This document shows, piece by piece, positions 1 through 9,767 of a stretch of DNA of 64,000 bases; position 1 is the stretch's first letter; each line of letters opens with the position of its first letter. The notes below the pieces were generated by a model. The model was given only the letters and a program-made list of their open reading frames with translations. It searched no databases and was not told the origin of the DNA. Origin of the DNA: Calliopum simillimum (taxonomy: Eukaryota > Arthropoda > Insecta > Diptera > Lauxaniidae); the NCBI GenBank assembly GCA_951812925.1, contig OX638371.1, forward strand, positions 31,594,101-31,658,100. The letters run 5' to 3'. The position numbers and the translations under genes were made by a program.

Positions 1-300
1 ACCTTTCGCTCAGTTCATGGTATATACCTTCGGTATTTAGCTACCAAATTTCATGGATATAGTTTATATACTTTAAGAGACGTAACATTAAAAATTGCCT
101 AAAATTTATGGTGGAAGATAATATTCCTTTTTAGGAAAGGATAAGGGTTGAGTAAAACCACTTTTACTGGTACTTGCAATTTGCCTATCGACCATAAATC
201 GATTGCAAAATATTCAGAGCATGATTCTCATCTTTAACTGATAAATTATAGAACAAACTTATCTCTTATTTTTCGCTCTCCTGCAAACTTTTGTTAGCGC
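1..300. other. unassigned AT-rich DNA
   Basis: No coding, RNA or repeat signature recognised on either strand. Confidence 0.5.
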
Positions 301-309
301 GGATAAGGT

Positions 310-750
310 CCCTTAATTTCAGTTTCAATTCAAATTCATTTCTGAACTCTTTTTTTTCAATTTTATTTCATTCGATTTCATTACAATTTCAATTTCAATC
401 CGATTTCTCTTCAAATTTATTTCAACTTCAATTTGTTTTCTTTTCAATTTTATTTCAATTTCAGTTCCATTTTGAATTTCATTTCAATATCATTTCAATT
501 TTGTTTCAATATCATTTTATCGTCATTTCAATTTAAATTGATCTTCGTTTCAATTCAGTTTCAAATCAAGTTTGTTTCGGTATCAATTGCATATTGGGCT
601 CGATTTTAGTGTAACTGCATTTCGAATTCAGTTTCATTTCAATGTCATTTCATTTAGTTACCTTTTAATTTTTTTTTTCCATTCATTTCCATTTTTATAT
701 TCAATTTCAATTTGTTTTCTTTCAATTTTATTTCATTTCATTTTAATTTT
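310..750 (+). repeat. degenerate AATTTC/ATTTCA simple repeat
   Basis: About 440 bases of imperfect hexamer-like repeats of the type 'caatttcatttc'. They create open frames on the plus strand rich in F, S, L and I (around 291-536 and 572-796). These frames reflect the base composition and are not genes. The DINE-1 copy begins immediately downstream. Confidence 0.85.
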
Positions 751-1365
751 TATACCCTACACCCAGGGTATATTCACTTTGTCCTTCCGTTTGTAACGCA
801 GAGAAGGAGGCGTAGCAGATATAGAAAAGTATATATATTCTTGATCAGCGTCCCCTAATGAGTCGATATAGCCATTTCCGTCTGTCTAGCTGGCTGGCTG
901 GCTGTATGTGGAAATACACTTTTTGGGAAAACTGAGCAAGATAATTCAATGAAATTTGGTACACTACCTTCGTTGTCAAAGTTAGCTTGTAGGATTGAAA
1001 ATGAGCAAAATCGGTCAACGGACACGCCTACCGCCCATATAAACAATATATTCAAAATGCAATTTTAGGAGTATTTTTCACGACAGTGCAACAAAAATAC
1101 ACATAAGTACTACGAATTATAAGCGCTAGCTCTGATAAAAAACTGGGCAAATTAGGGTAAGAAGGCGTGGTACCTCCCATATAAGCAAAAGCTTCAAAAC
1201 GCTACACTGAAAGCGTTTTTTGAGATAGTTGAACCACATTCGACTCAGACGCTAAGAATCATAAATGAAAGCTTTCAACAAAAATTGGGTGAAACCGCAC
1301 AAGGGAGTGTGGCACCTCCCATATAAGCAAAAGTTTCAAAATGCTATACTGAAAGACTTTTTTTT
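751..1365 (+). mobile_element. DINE-1/INE-1-like non-autonomous element, copy 1
   Basis: The element opens with the small hairpin end 'taccctacacccagggta', followed by the conserved block 'gatcagcgtcccctaatg...gagtcgatatagccat' and a 'ctggctggctggctg' microsatellite. Two tandem blocks of about 140 bp, each containing 'cacctcccatataagc' or a close variant, lie at about 1171 and 1310. The layout matches the DINE-1/INE-1 (Helentron-associated) family known throughout Drosophila and other flies: a stem-loop end, a core with a microsatellite, then central tandem repeats. The distal end is lost in a poly-T run. Copies at 33838-34735 and 54299-54970 share the order. The family call is from pattern, not alignment. 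Confidence 0.75.
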
Positions 1366-2460
1366 TTTCATCATGGAATTTACGTAAATATTGTTTTTGC
1401 ATTCACTCCACATAGCTATATTGCTTCGTTTATTTCGCTTATTTTTGTAATTACGGAACATAATTTTGCATTTTTACCAAATATTTTTTGAAAAAAAAAA
1501 AATAGAGATTTGTTAAAATTCGGGAGCTGATTAGGAACTGAAACTCTAGTGCATTCCATGATACTCAAATTGAATTTTAACTGAATTCAACCCACTACTG
1601 CATCTCAAAAAGTGATATATATAAGCCAGAAACAATGCGCTCAATTGTATTCACTAAAATTATAATTGAATGGACTTATTCCAAGAATTACAGAATGCAA
1701 AAAAGTTTAATTTTCAATTCACGAAACTTTTTGCTGGTTCATAATTTAAACATAAAGTTTGAGCATTTTTTACAATTTAAATGAAAAAAGAAAACGTTCA
1801 ACTTTTGCGAAATTTTTTCAATTAGTAATTCAATAGAAAAGGAAATCCAATTTGCATCGTCAACATTGCTCTCATTTATTTATTATGTTACTTTGACCAG
1901 AAATGACTTTGATTATTTTCCTCAAAATAATTTTTCTTTCTACAAGGAAGTCACTTGGCGGAAGCAATAAAAGCTGCCATTAAAAATATCACGGGCGAAA
2001 CTAATTATTTTTTTGCTTTCAATTTAACAATTGAACGGAAAACTTTTCGAAGTTGCAAGCTTTGCAGACATTTTTATTAACTTTGAAACCAATCTTTGAA
2101 ATCGAAATTTTACGCGAATTCATTGAATGAATCAATGAAAATGCTGCTTGATATTTACTTTTTTTTTTCTTCTTTTAAGAAACTATACCCTAAATTCTTA
2201 AGCGGCAGCCGACATATTTAACTGTTGCTTTAACTTGTGGCTCTGAGGCCGAGCTCAAGCCGGTAATTAGTCAGAAAATTTAAATGTTCGAAATATTGAT
2301 GTTATTAAATATCAAATTAACATATTTCAAGTTCCAGAACACCAAGAAATAATAACATTTTCGTATTATCGTATCTTGAACTTTATAAATACAGAAAATG
2401 TAAACTTCTTCCAAAAAGCTCTTAAAAATGTTAAAGTTTAAGTACCTAAGTAGTTATGAG
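1366..2460. other. unassigned AT-rich DNA
   Basis: No recognisable coding or repeat structure apart from homopolymer runs. Confidence 0.45.
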
Positions 2461-2464
2461 CAAA

Positions 2465-2578
2465 ATTAACCTTGGGCTTGGGTTTTGTTCTTGGTTTTGG
2501 TAATCTTGCAAGACCAAGACGCTGATATTTTTGCATGACCAAGACCAAGACTGCTATGGTCTTGGTCTTGGTATCTTT
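2465..2578. repeat. cryptic CCAAGAC-type simple repeat, left block
   Basis: Scattered 'accaagac' and its complement 'gtcttggt'. The same simple sequence returns at 7184-7270 and 7420-7655, on the other side of the hAT element. Confidence 0.75.
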
Positions 2579-2673
2579 AAAAAAATTTCATCATATCACT
2601 AGAAACTCATGGTGAAAGTTATTTGGTATTTTGCAGAAGATTAACATACTCAGATAATTAGTTTTTATTAAAA

Positions 2674-3016
2674 TAAATTTTTTCGGAAAATTATGTAAAC
2701 TGGGGTTTTGCACAGGTAAAAAATTGTTATGTTTCCGATTTTAGTAACATTTGATTATGTTTTACCAATATACGTGTGTCCTCGATCCAGATACAAAATA
2801 TTTTTACAGTATGAAGTCTGTTTAACGAGCTAGATAACTTTGCTTCGAATCAAATTCTTAAAGCCCTCTAGCTCGTTTACTAGGCTTTATACTCTAAAAT
2901 TATTTTGTATCTGGCAAAACATAACCAAATATTGCTAAAATCGGAAACATCACAAGTTTTTAACTAGTGCTTTACATGGAAAACCCCAAGTTATAAAATT
3001 TGCCGAAAAAGTTGCG
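2674..3016. mobile_element. small foldback MITE, about 343 bp
   Basis: The two halves are imperfect inverted copies. 'gtttccgattttag' (2736) is mirrored by 'ctaaaatcggaaac' (2935). 'ccagatacaaaata' (2789) is mirrored by 'attttgtatctgg' (2902). 'aacgagctaga' is mirrored by 'tctagctcgtt'. The outer arms are 'ttttttcggaaaatt' and 'aaatttgccgaaaaa'. No coding capacity; exact ends and duplication not determined. Confidence 0.7.
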
Positions 3017-3325
3017 AAGACCCATTTTGATATCGATTGGTATAGGTTTTATGTACCTTGGAATAATTGGAAACATCAGATGCTTTTATAGCCAGTCTCT
3101 AAGTTGACTGATCTATATTTTGATTTTTTATATCAACTTGAACAATAGATTTTCTCTCCTGGAAAATGATACGATACCATGAGGCTTAGGAACTAGCAGT
3201 GGCGGATTAACCCTAAGGCACCAGTAGGCACCTGCCTAGGGCGGCAGATTTTGGGGGGCGGCAAATTTACGGAGTGATAAAAAAAAAGATATAAGATATT
3301 TAAGAAAAGTTAACTCAATGCCCAG

Positions 3326-4390
3326 GGCGGCAAAATAAGTGATTGAAATAGATATTGTTCTATAAGACCAAAGGACTATAAGCTAAAGAATTCTTATCAA
3401 ATGCAAAATGGACTGTAGGGGGCGGCAAAATGAGTTATTGAAATAGATATTGTTCTATAAGACCAAAAGACTATAAGCTAAAGAATTCTTATCAAATGCA
3501 AAATGGACTGTAGGGGGCGGCAAAATGAGTTATTGAAATAGATATTGTTCTATAAGACCAAAAGACTATAAGCTAAAGAATTCTTATCAAATGAAAATGG
3601 ACTGTAGGGGGCGGAAAAATGAGTTATTGAAATAGATATTGTTCTATAAAACTAAAGGACCATAAGCTCAAGAACTCTTATCAAATGCAAAATGGACTGT
3701 AGGGGGCGGCAAAATGAGTTATTGAAATAGATATTGTTCTATAAGACCAAAGGACTATAAGCTTAAGAACTCTTATCAAATGCAAAATGGACTGTGGGGG
3801 GCGGCAAAATGAGTTATTGAAATCGATATTGTTCTATAAAACCATAGGACCATAAGCTCAAGAACTCTTATCAAATGCAAAATGGACTGTAGGGGGCGGC
3901 AAAATGAGTTATTGAAATAGATATTGTTCTATAAAACCAAAGGACTATAAGCTCAAGAACTCTTATCAAATGCAAAATGGACTGTAGGGGGCGGCAAAAT
4001 GAGTTATTGAAATAGATATTGTTCTATAAAACCATAGGACCATAAGCTCAAGAACACTTACCAAATGCAAAATGGACTGTAGGGGGCGGCAAAATGAGTG
4101 ATTGAAATAGATATTGTTCTATAAGACCAAAGGACTATAAGCTAAAGAATTCTTATCAAATGCAAAATGGACTGTAGGGGGAAGCAAATTAAGTGATTGA
4201 AATATATATTTTTCTATAAAACCAAAGGACTATAATCTCAAGAACTCTTATTTAATGCGAAATGAACTATAGGGGGTGGTAAAATGGACTGTAGGAGGCG
4301 GCAAAATGAGTTATTGAAATAGAAATTGTTCTATAAAACCAAAGGACTATAAGCTCAAGAACTCTTATCAAATGCAAAATGGACTGTAAA
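3326..4390 (+). repeat. 95-bp tandem array (about 11 copies) inside the hAT element
   Basis: The marker 'ggcggcaaaatgag' (or a close variant) starts at 3326, 3421, 3516, 3610, 3705, 3800, 3895, 3990, 4085, 4180, 4275 and 4297. The period is therefore 94-95 bp, with one short terminal partial unit. Units differ by a few substitutions. Each begins with the same 'gggcggcaaa' motif found next to both TIRs, so the array looks like an expansion of subterminal sequence. Units abut directly with no unique spacers. Confidence 0.95.
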
Positions 4391-4689
4391 AAATAAATTA
4401 GATACATTCGAAACGCCGCGGCAAAATGTCAAAACAATCCTGGGGAAAGTGGTTGAACTGTGCGATGGGCTAATCAGTATAATTCAAGCTACTCGTGACG
4501 AATTTAATCTTTACGAAAAAAAAGATCTAGAGATATCTGTCATTAAGGAATACATAACGGTTTCTGCAAGAAAAAGAACGTGTGCGTTGCAGTTTGGTGA
4601 AACAAGAGATGAGGAAACTAGTGGCAGAGATAATTTCTACACGGAGAAAACAACATTGTCAAAAGTGGTTGAAACGTGGTCATTTTAAC

Positions 4690-5275
4690 AACGTTGCGAC
4701 CCAAATTTTGAGCATGACTTATTCATAGCAGTTTTAACAACGTGCGTTGCTAAATGAGTTTCATCTACGTTCGTGAGTGATTTAACAACTAAATCAAATG
4801 CTAAACAAAATGCAAAAAAAAATATTTTTTATAATATTTTTAATTCTAATTTTTTCCTGTCAACAACAATGAAACTGAGATTATTTTCTTTTTTAATTTT
4901 CATTTGCTTTAAATAAATATTTTTTGTTTGGTATTGGGGAGATTTGAACCTGGAACCTGTCGTGTGATAGATGCGAATGTTAACGAACTCAGCTACTGCC
5001 ATCATTATTGTGAGGTTGACTAAAAGTCTGTTTGTTTTGAAATTAGCTTCTACCACGTTCGTGAGTGTTTTGACCACGTTTCATTGCTGATTTGGATTTA
5101 ACAACGCTTGGCAACCAGTGTTGCTAAGTAAATTTCAACTACGTTCGTGAGTGATTTAGCAACGCATCATACAAATATGATCTTGGAACGTTGTTAAATC
5201 GAAATCAGCAACAAAACGTAGTTAAAACACTCACGAACGTGGTAGAAACTCATTTAGCAACGCAAGTTATGCTTT
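4690..5275. repeat. inverted-repeat composite (MITE-like) inside the hAT element
   Basis: A core of the form 'acgttcgtgagtg' with 'aacaacg' nearby occurs in direct orientation at about 4768, 5056 and 5141, and inverted as 'cactcacgaacgt' at about 5229. The outer arms 'cgttgctaaatgag' (4744) and 'ctcatttagcaacg' (5248) are inverted copies. This is probably one or two MITEs that invaded the hAT element. A tRNA-like SINE head sits between the copies. Confidence 0.65.
4930..5016 (-). mobile_element. tRNA-derived SINE head
   Basis: On the minus strand, a GGCAGTAGCTGAGTTCG segment carries an A-box-like TAGCTGAGTTCG. It is followed about 40 bases on by CAGGTTCAAATCTC, which fits the RNA polymerase III B box. 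The segment ends CCCCAATACCA and runs into A/T-rich sequence. Box order and spacing match a tRNA-derived SINE head, not a functional tRNA: the anticodon arm does not pair cleanly. Confidence 0.6.
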
Positions 5276-5693
5276 TTTTCTTCGCTCTGTGTATATTTAA
5301 TGTAATTTTGTATCAGTTGATTTGTGTTTTAAAAATAAGATCTGTGTCATATGTGAAAGCTCTGGAAAAATTTGGCAACCTTGGGAAACAATGAAATACG
5401 CGAAAAAGCTGAAATATTACGAAAAAGTATTATTGTGCTGAAAAAGCTTTAATACAAAATTTGCATCAGGATTTGCTTTAAGTCCTTAGGAGAAATTATC
5501 TCACCACATTGTTCCCAAATGTTGACATTGCGTGTACAATGTACGTATGTACACCAATTTCCAATTCCACTGCTGAAAGGTCTTTCTCTGCTCTAAAGCG
5601 AATCAAAACTTACTTAAGATCAACAATGGGGGAAACTACTGAGATTGAGTGCACTTGCTATTTCAACAATATAGTACAGTCAAATTGTACGAT

Positions 5694-6408
5694 GACCTAG
5701 AAAAAATTGCGCACTGGAATTTTTTTTGCTTAATGTTTTTAGGACCACTATAGAAGCTTAACGTCAAAAAGGTGACCTCCCCACCCTTGCGCATTAGCCG
5801 CCATCTTGAAATATGTTTGATTCAATTTATCTCGTTTCCTGTTAGTCGGATAGAAAAAATTTTGAACAAAAATTAAGGGCAATAAAATTCTACGTTTTTT
5901 TTTTTGATTTCGGACGCGATATCCATTAGTTGATATTTTGAGCGGTAGTGGCCGCCAAAGTTACAAAAAATCAGTTTTTTTTCCATTTGCACCCACTGGG
6001 TGTTGATTTTTCAAAAAGTTGTGCAAACATAATTTGTAGCGTTTGCAAAACAAGCAAAATATTGTTCAAATGAAGTGATTATCTCAAAATCAAAAAAAAA
6101 ATCAACACCCAGTGGGTGCAAATGGAAAAAAAATGATTTTTTGTAACTTTGGCGGCCTCTACCGCTCAAAATATCAACTTATGCATATCGCATCCCGAAT
6201 CAAAAAACGTAGAATTTTATTGCCCCTAATTTTTGTTAAAAATTTTTTCTATCCGACTAACAGGAAACGAGATAAATTGAATCAAACATATTTCAAGATG
6301 GCGGCTAATACGCAAGGGTGGGGAGGTCACCTTTTTGACGTTAAGCTTCTATAGTGGTCCTAAAAACATTAAGCAAAAAAAATTCCAGTGCGCAATTTTT
6401 TCTAGGTC
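5694..6408. mobile_element. 715-bp foldback element
   Basis: Near-perfect inverted arms of about 340 bp begin 'gacctagaaaaaattgcgc' and end with its complement. The middle is a short T/A-rich loop near 6020-6075. Recognisable arm blocks are 'ggtgacctccccaccctt', 'ccgccatcttgaaatat' and 'cacccactgggtg', each mirrored in the other half. It sits inside hAT transposase sequence. A diverged partial relative lies at 46066-46330. Confidence 0.9.
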
Positions 6409-6711
6409 TTCATACATTTTATGACAACTTTGCTGTACTAATATTGTAGAAAAAGATATTTTACTTGAATTAGATTGTGAGGATATTATTCACCAATTTG
6501 CACTTAACAAAATTAGATGAAAAATTTGTTAATGTATGAATAAACGATGTATTTAAACATACAAATCATTAAAGCGTTGATGTAACATATGTATTTGTTT
6601 TTATTACAAGCTTCTTTTACTATAAAAAAAAAAATCTGAAGGGAGGGGGGGGGCGGCGAAAAAATAAGTGCCTAGGGCGGCAAATTACTTAGATCCGCCA
6701 CTGGGAACTAG

Positions 6712-7180
6712 TCACTCACGCATGTTTTTACCGAAGCAAATAAATGCTGGAAAGCCTTAAGGACACTCAGAAAATCCAGAGTCAATCTGATCTTCGAATC
6801 ACACCCACGTGTATCCAGTATACAAGGTCTTCAGTAAGCATGCTGAAAATCAGGATACCCCCTTCATTTTCTTCAGTCACTGCCATTTTTTAGCTAGAAC
6901 TGGAATTAGGTGTAAGGTGGTGTTATTATATTCGATTATGCATCATCGCCAATTTTCTACTCATTTTCCATACATGATATGATATTCAACTTACTCGATG
7001 TTTTTCAATACTGCTTTCGAAATGAAGCTTTTTCAAACAAAATTTAATATATTCATTTGATATCACGGCGGTGGAATGGCGCGTTTGATCCAAACATGCG
7101 TGCTCCGGTGAAATTTTTGTGGATAATTTTTTTTTTGGATTTTCTGAACACTTTGGTTAGATATTTTGAGTGAAATTAGT
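6712..7180. other. unassigned DNA
   Basis: No gene or repeat recognised. A small GC-richer patch lies at 7065-7110. Confidence 0.4.
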
Positions 7181-7183
7181 CTT

Positions 7184-7655
7184 GGTCTTGCTAGTTTTTC
7201 GAGGACAAAACCAATTTCAAGACCAAGATCAAGACTACTATGGCATTGGTTTTGGTCTTAATCACGACGATCATCGAGTAATTTTTAGTTACTAGGCGTG
7301 TCATGCCCCTTTCAAGCATAAAATCATCTCTCAATTCGAAATTTGGCATCTTAAAAACCCAACTGATTTGTAAAAATAAGGCTTAGAAATTTTGAATACT
7401 CAACAATCTTTAGAAATTTTTTCAAGACCAAAATCGAGACCAAGACTTAATGCTCAAGATCCACAAAAAACCAAGACTCAATATCAAAATCAAGATCATG
7501 ACTCAATGTCCAAGATAAAGACCAAGGCTGCTATGGTCTTGGTCATGGTCTTATTTTTTTTTTATTATTTAAAAGGCTCTGGATTGTACTGCGACCTGAG
7601 AGATCTTTTGTACAGCAAAACTGGTGTTGGTCTTAGTCTTGGTTTGCTCAGTATT
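7184..7655. repeat. cryptic CCAAGAC-type simple repeat, right blocks
   Basis: Blocks at 7184-7270 and 7420-7655 are rich in 'accaagac' and 'caagatc'. They match the simple repeat left of the hAT element. The 91-codon frame at 7392-7667 runs through this repeat and is not a gene. Confidence 0.75.
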
Positions 7656-7659
7656 AATC

Positions 7660-9765
7660 ATTATTAATAAGAAATGATTTTGGCATATCGGCACTACTTC
7701 CCCGGTGTTCAATTTCCGAACAATCCCGCCATTAGACTATTCCAAATAGTACATTTTCGGGGACTCATCTGTAGTTCTTCATACAGTTCTGGTTAGGGGT
7801 TATGCTATATGTAATCATTTTGCTTATTGTCCAAGCCACGAAGGCAGTTTTGTTCTTCATCGCTGGGCAAAATTTTAAGGTTAAGATTTTTTTTCATAGG
7901 ACTCTGATTTTGAAAGTTAAATGTTCCACTTCTTTTTTATATTTTAAAGAAAAGTTTTTAATTTTCTTTCCAAACTCAATCAGATTTGGTTATAAACTTC
8001 AGCTTAAGTAAATTAAACCTTTTAAATAAAGAGTCAGAAAATCAAATTATTTTGCAACTTTACCATTTTCTTCAATATTTTTTTTTTTTTTTGCAATTAT
8101 TTTGTCGATTCAGCATTTTGGCGCCCATTAAATCAAAACCATTGCCGACGGTGCAATGTGCGGTGAACATGAATTTATTACCAAAACAATAAAATAAATT
8201 AAATGTCCTTAGAGTTCTGCGAAATTGGGTGGGTGAGCAATTCTCAAGAGGAAAACGCAAAACTTTTGTACTGCAGCCAAAAGAGTTGGATACAAAACAA
8301 ACATAAAAAACTTCAATTTATCGCAATTTTTTGAAAAAAAATAAAAAAAAATTTATTTTTCATTTATTTTTTTTTTTTTTATTTGGAACATTGTTGCCAA
8401 TACAAATATTAAATTATAACAGATTATTGCTTTTGGCTATGAACTTTTGTGTCATATTGACCCAGTCAGTGAACTATGCACTTTGTGTGTGGAAAGATTT
8501 CAAAAAATGGCAACGACATGGCCTTCATGAATGATAGTAAATCAACCCACAGACCAAACCATTTGTGTTATAAACGTGAAATTTATATGAAATTATATTT
8601 TTGTAAAGGAAACAAATAATAAAAAAAAAAATGTCTCAGTTCATTTTTTCCATACAACTTAGGACTTCCTTTGCTTTAGTTCAACTGGCAACCAAAGATA
8701 AGACCAACAGACATCTTACACGTAATATTAGTTTCTCAGACAAATGCAATTACCACTGAAGATGAATTTCACTACTAAGCAAGTATGTCGTCTCCCAGAA
8801 TACCAATTTATTTGTCTTCAAAAAACATCCTCCAAGTGATTGGAACTCTAAAAGAACTTTTGAACCAGAAATATTAAATTCAGTGTATGAGATTATCGAA
8901 CAATTTCCAAGTTTACGATGGAAGAACATTTCAAATCATACAGAATTATAGTACAACTCAAGAGAAATCAGTTTTTCTTATGAAAAATTATGTTTTCCTA
9001 CCTGTCTTGTATTGTTCTGTGAATTCCTTGAGCGGACCATAGAACCAAAAGTAATTATCTCCATCGTATGCGATTCCTTGAAATGAATTTGATTTTTTTT
9101 AGAGTCTTTCAAAATAATACATATTTTTCCAACAACCCCTACTTCTGGTGACTCATCACACAATGAATTGGTGGTCCATGAAGATTACAGTTCAAAGGAT
9201 ACCTAGACGATAGTGAGCTTATTTTGTTCATCGCAGTCAAGATCCTCAAATCGGTTTTAACTTTCGAGTTTTATCGAATATATTATCAAGAAGACCATAC
9301 AAATTTATTAAGTCCCTTACATAAAGTTGCGATTTTTCGAGTGATCGAGGTGTCTTTTATTCAAAATAATATTTATTTTTGGAAAATGCAAAAAAAAAAA
9401 CAGATTTTGATATTGAGAAGATTAGGTCCATTTTCTTGTGGAGCATCACTTTTATCAATTATTTAATATCTACTCAGATTTCTAAGTCAACGTGAATCAA
9501 TCAAAGTTAATCAATTTAAAAAAGAAAACTTTCCTTTGGTATAATATTACTAATTTATATGTATAGGTAAAAGACAAAACGTTGAATCATCATATACTCA
9601 TGAGTCAGGTACTGAAAACCTGCTGGATAAACAAAATCAAAGTTTAATAAAATAAACCTTTGGTATTTGATAGCACATCAGTACAAAAATGCGATAAAAG
9701 TTAAATCGTATTGATTTTAATGGTATGTTAGTAGATTAAGGTGGTTTAAATTATTAAAACATTTT
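7660..9765. other. unassigned AT-rich DNA
   Basis: No protein family, RNA gene or inverted repeat recognised. Short open frames (for example 7802-8192, 8331-8534, 9224-9466) show no family motif and lie in homopolymer-rich DNA. Confidence 0.45.
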
Positions 9766-9767
9766 AA

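Larger units (their letters stand above)
4449..6520 (+). pseudogene. hAT transposase remnant, interrupted by nested insertions
   Basis: Three separated pieces are readable. (1) 4449-4688 gives an 80-residue segment (MVELCDGLISI...) resembling the middle region of ZMYM/hAT transposases; this assignment is weaker. (2) 5509-5697 gives FPNVDIACTMYV followed by SNSTAERSFSALKRIK and YLRSTMG. This is the hAT C-terminal dimerisation domain, with the hallmark S-x-AERSFS-x-LKRIK core. (3) 6446-6520 gives EKDILLELDCEDIIHQFA then NKIR and a stop, the usual hAT tail (D-I-x(3)-F-A). A composite of inverted repeats and SINE separates pieces 1 and 2. A foldback (5694-6408) splits pieces 2 and 3, so it inserted into the coding region. 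No BED finger or catalytic core is recognisable. Confidence 0.85.
3197..6703 (+). mobile_element. hAT-superfamily transposon with 8-bp target duplication
   Basis: The ends are inverted: it begins CAGTGGCGGATTA and finishes ATCCGCCACTG. A perfect 8-bp duplication GGAACTAG lies at 3189-3196 and 6704-6711. TIRs of the CAGTGGCGGA type and 8-bp duplications are standard for hAT. Inside, in order, are a 95-bp tandem array, transposase remnants (middle domain, dimerisation domain, C-terminal tail), nested inverted-repeat and SINE DNA, and a 715-bp foldback. The subterminal motif 'ctagggcggcaaat' occurs near both ends. The total of 3507 bp is inflated by the nested insertions. Confidence 0.92.

Noticed and set aside
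291..796. Two open frames rich in F, S and I
   Set aside because: They run through an AATTTC simple repeat; the composition explains the absence of stops.
3326..4390. CRISPR-like array
   Set aside because: The 95-bp units abut directly, whole units are repeated, and there are no unique spacers; the array lies inside a eukaryotic hAT element.
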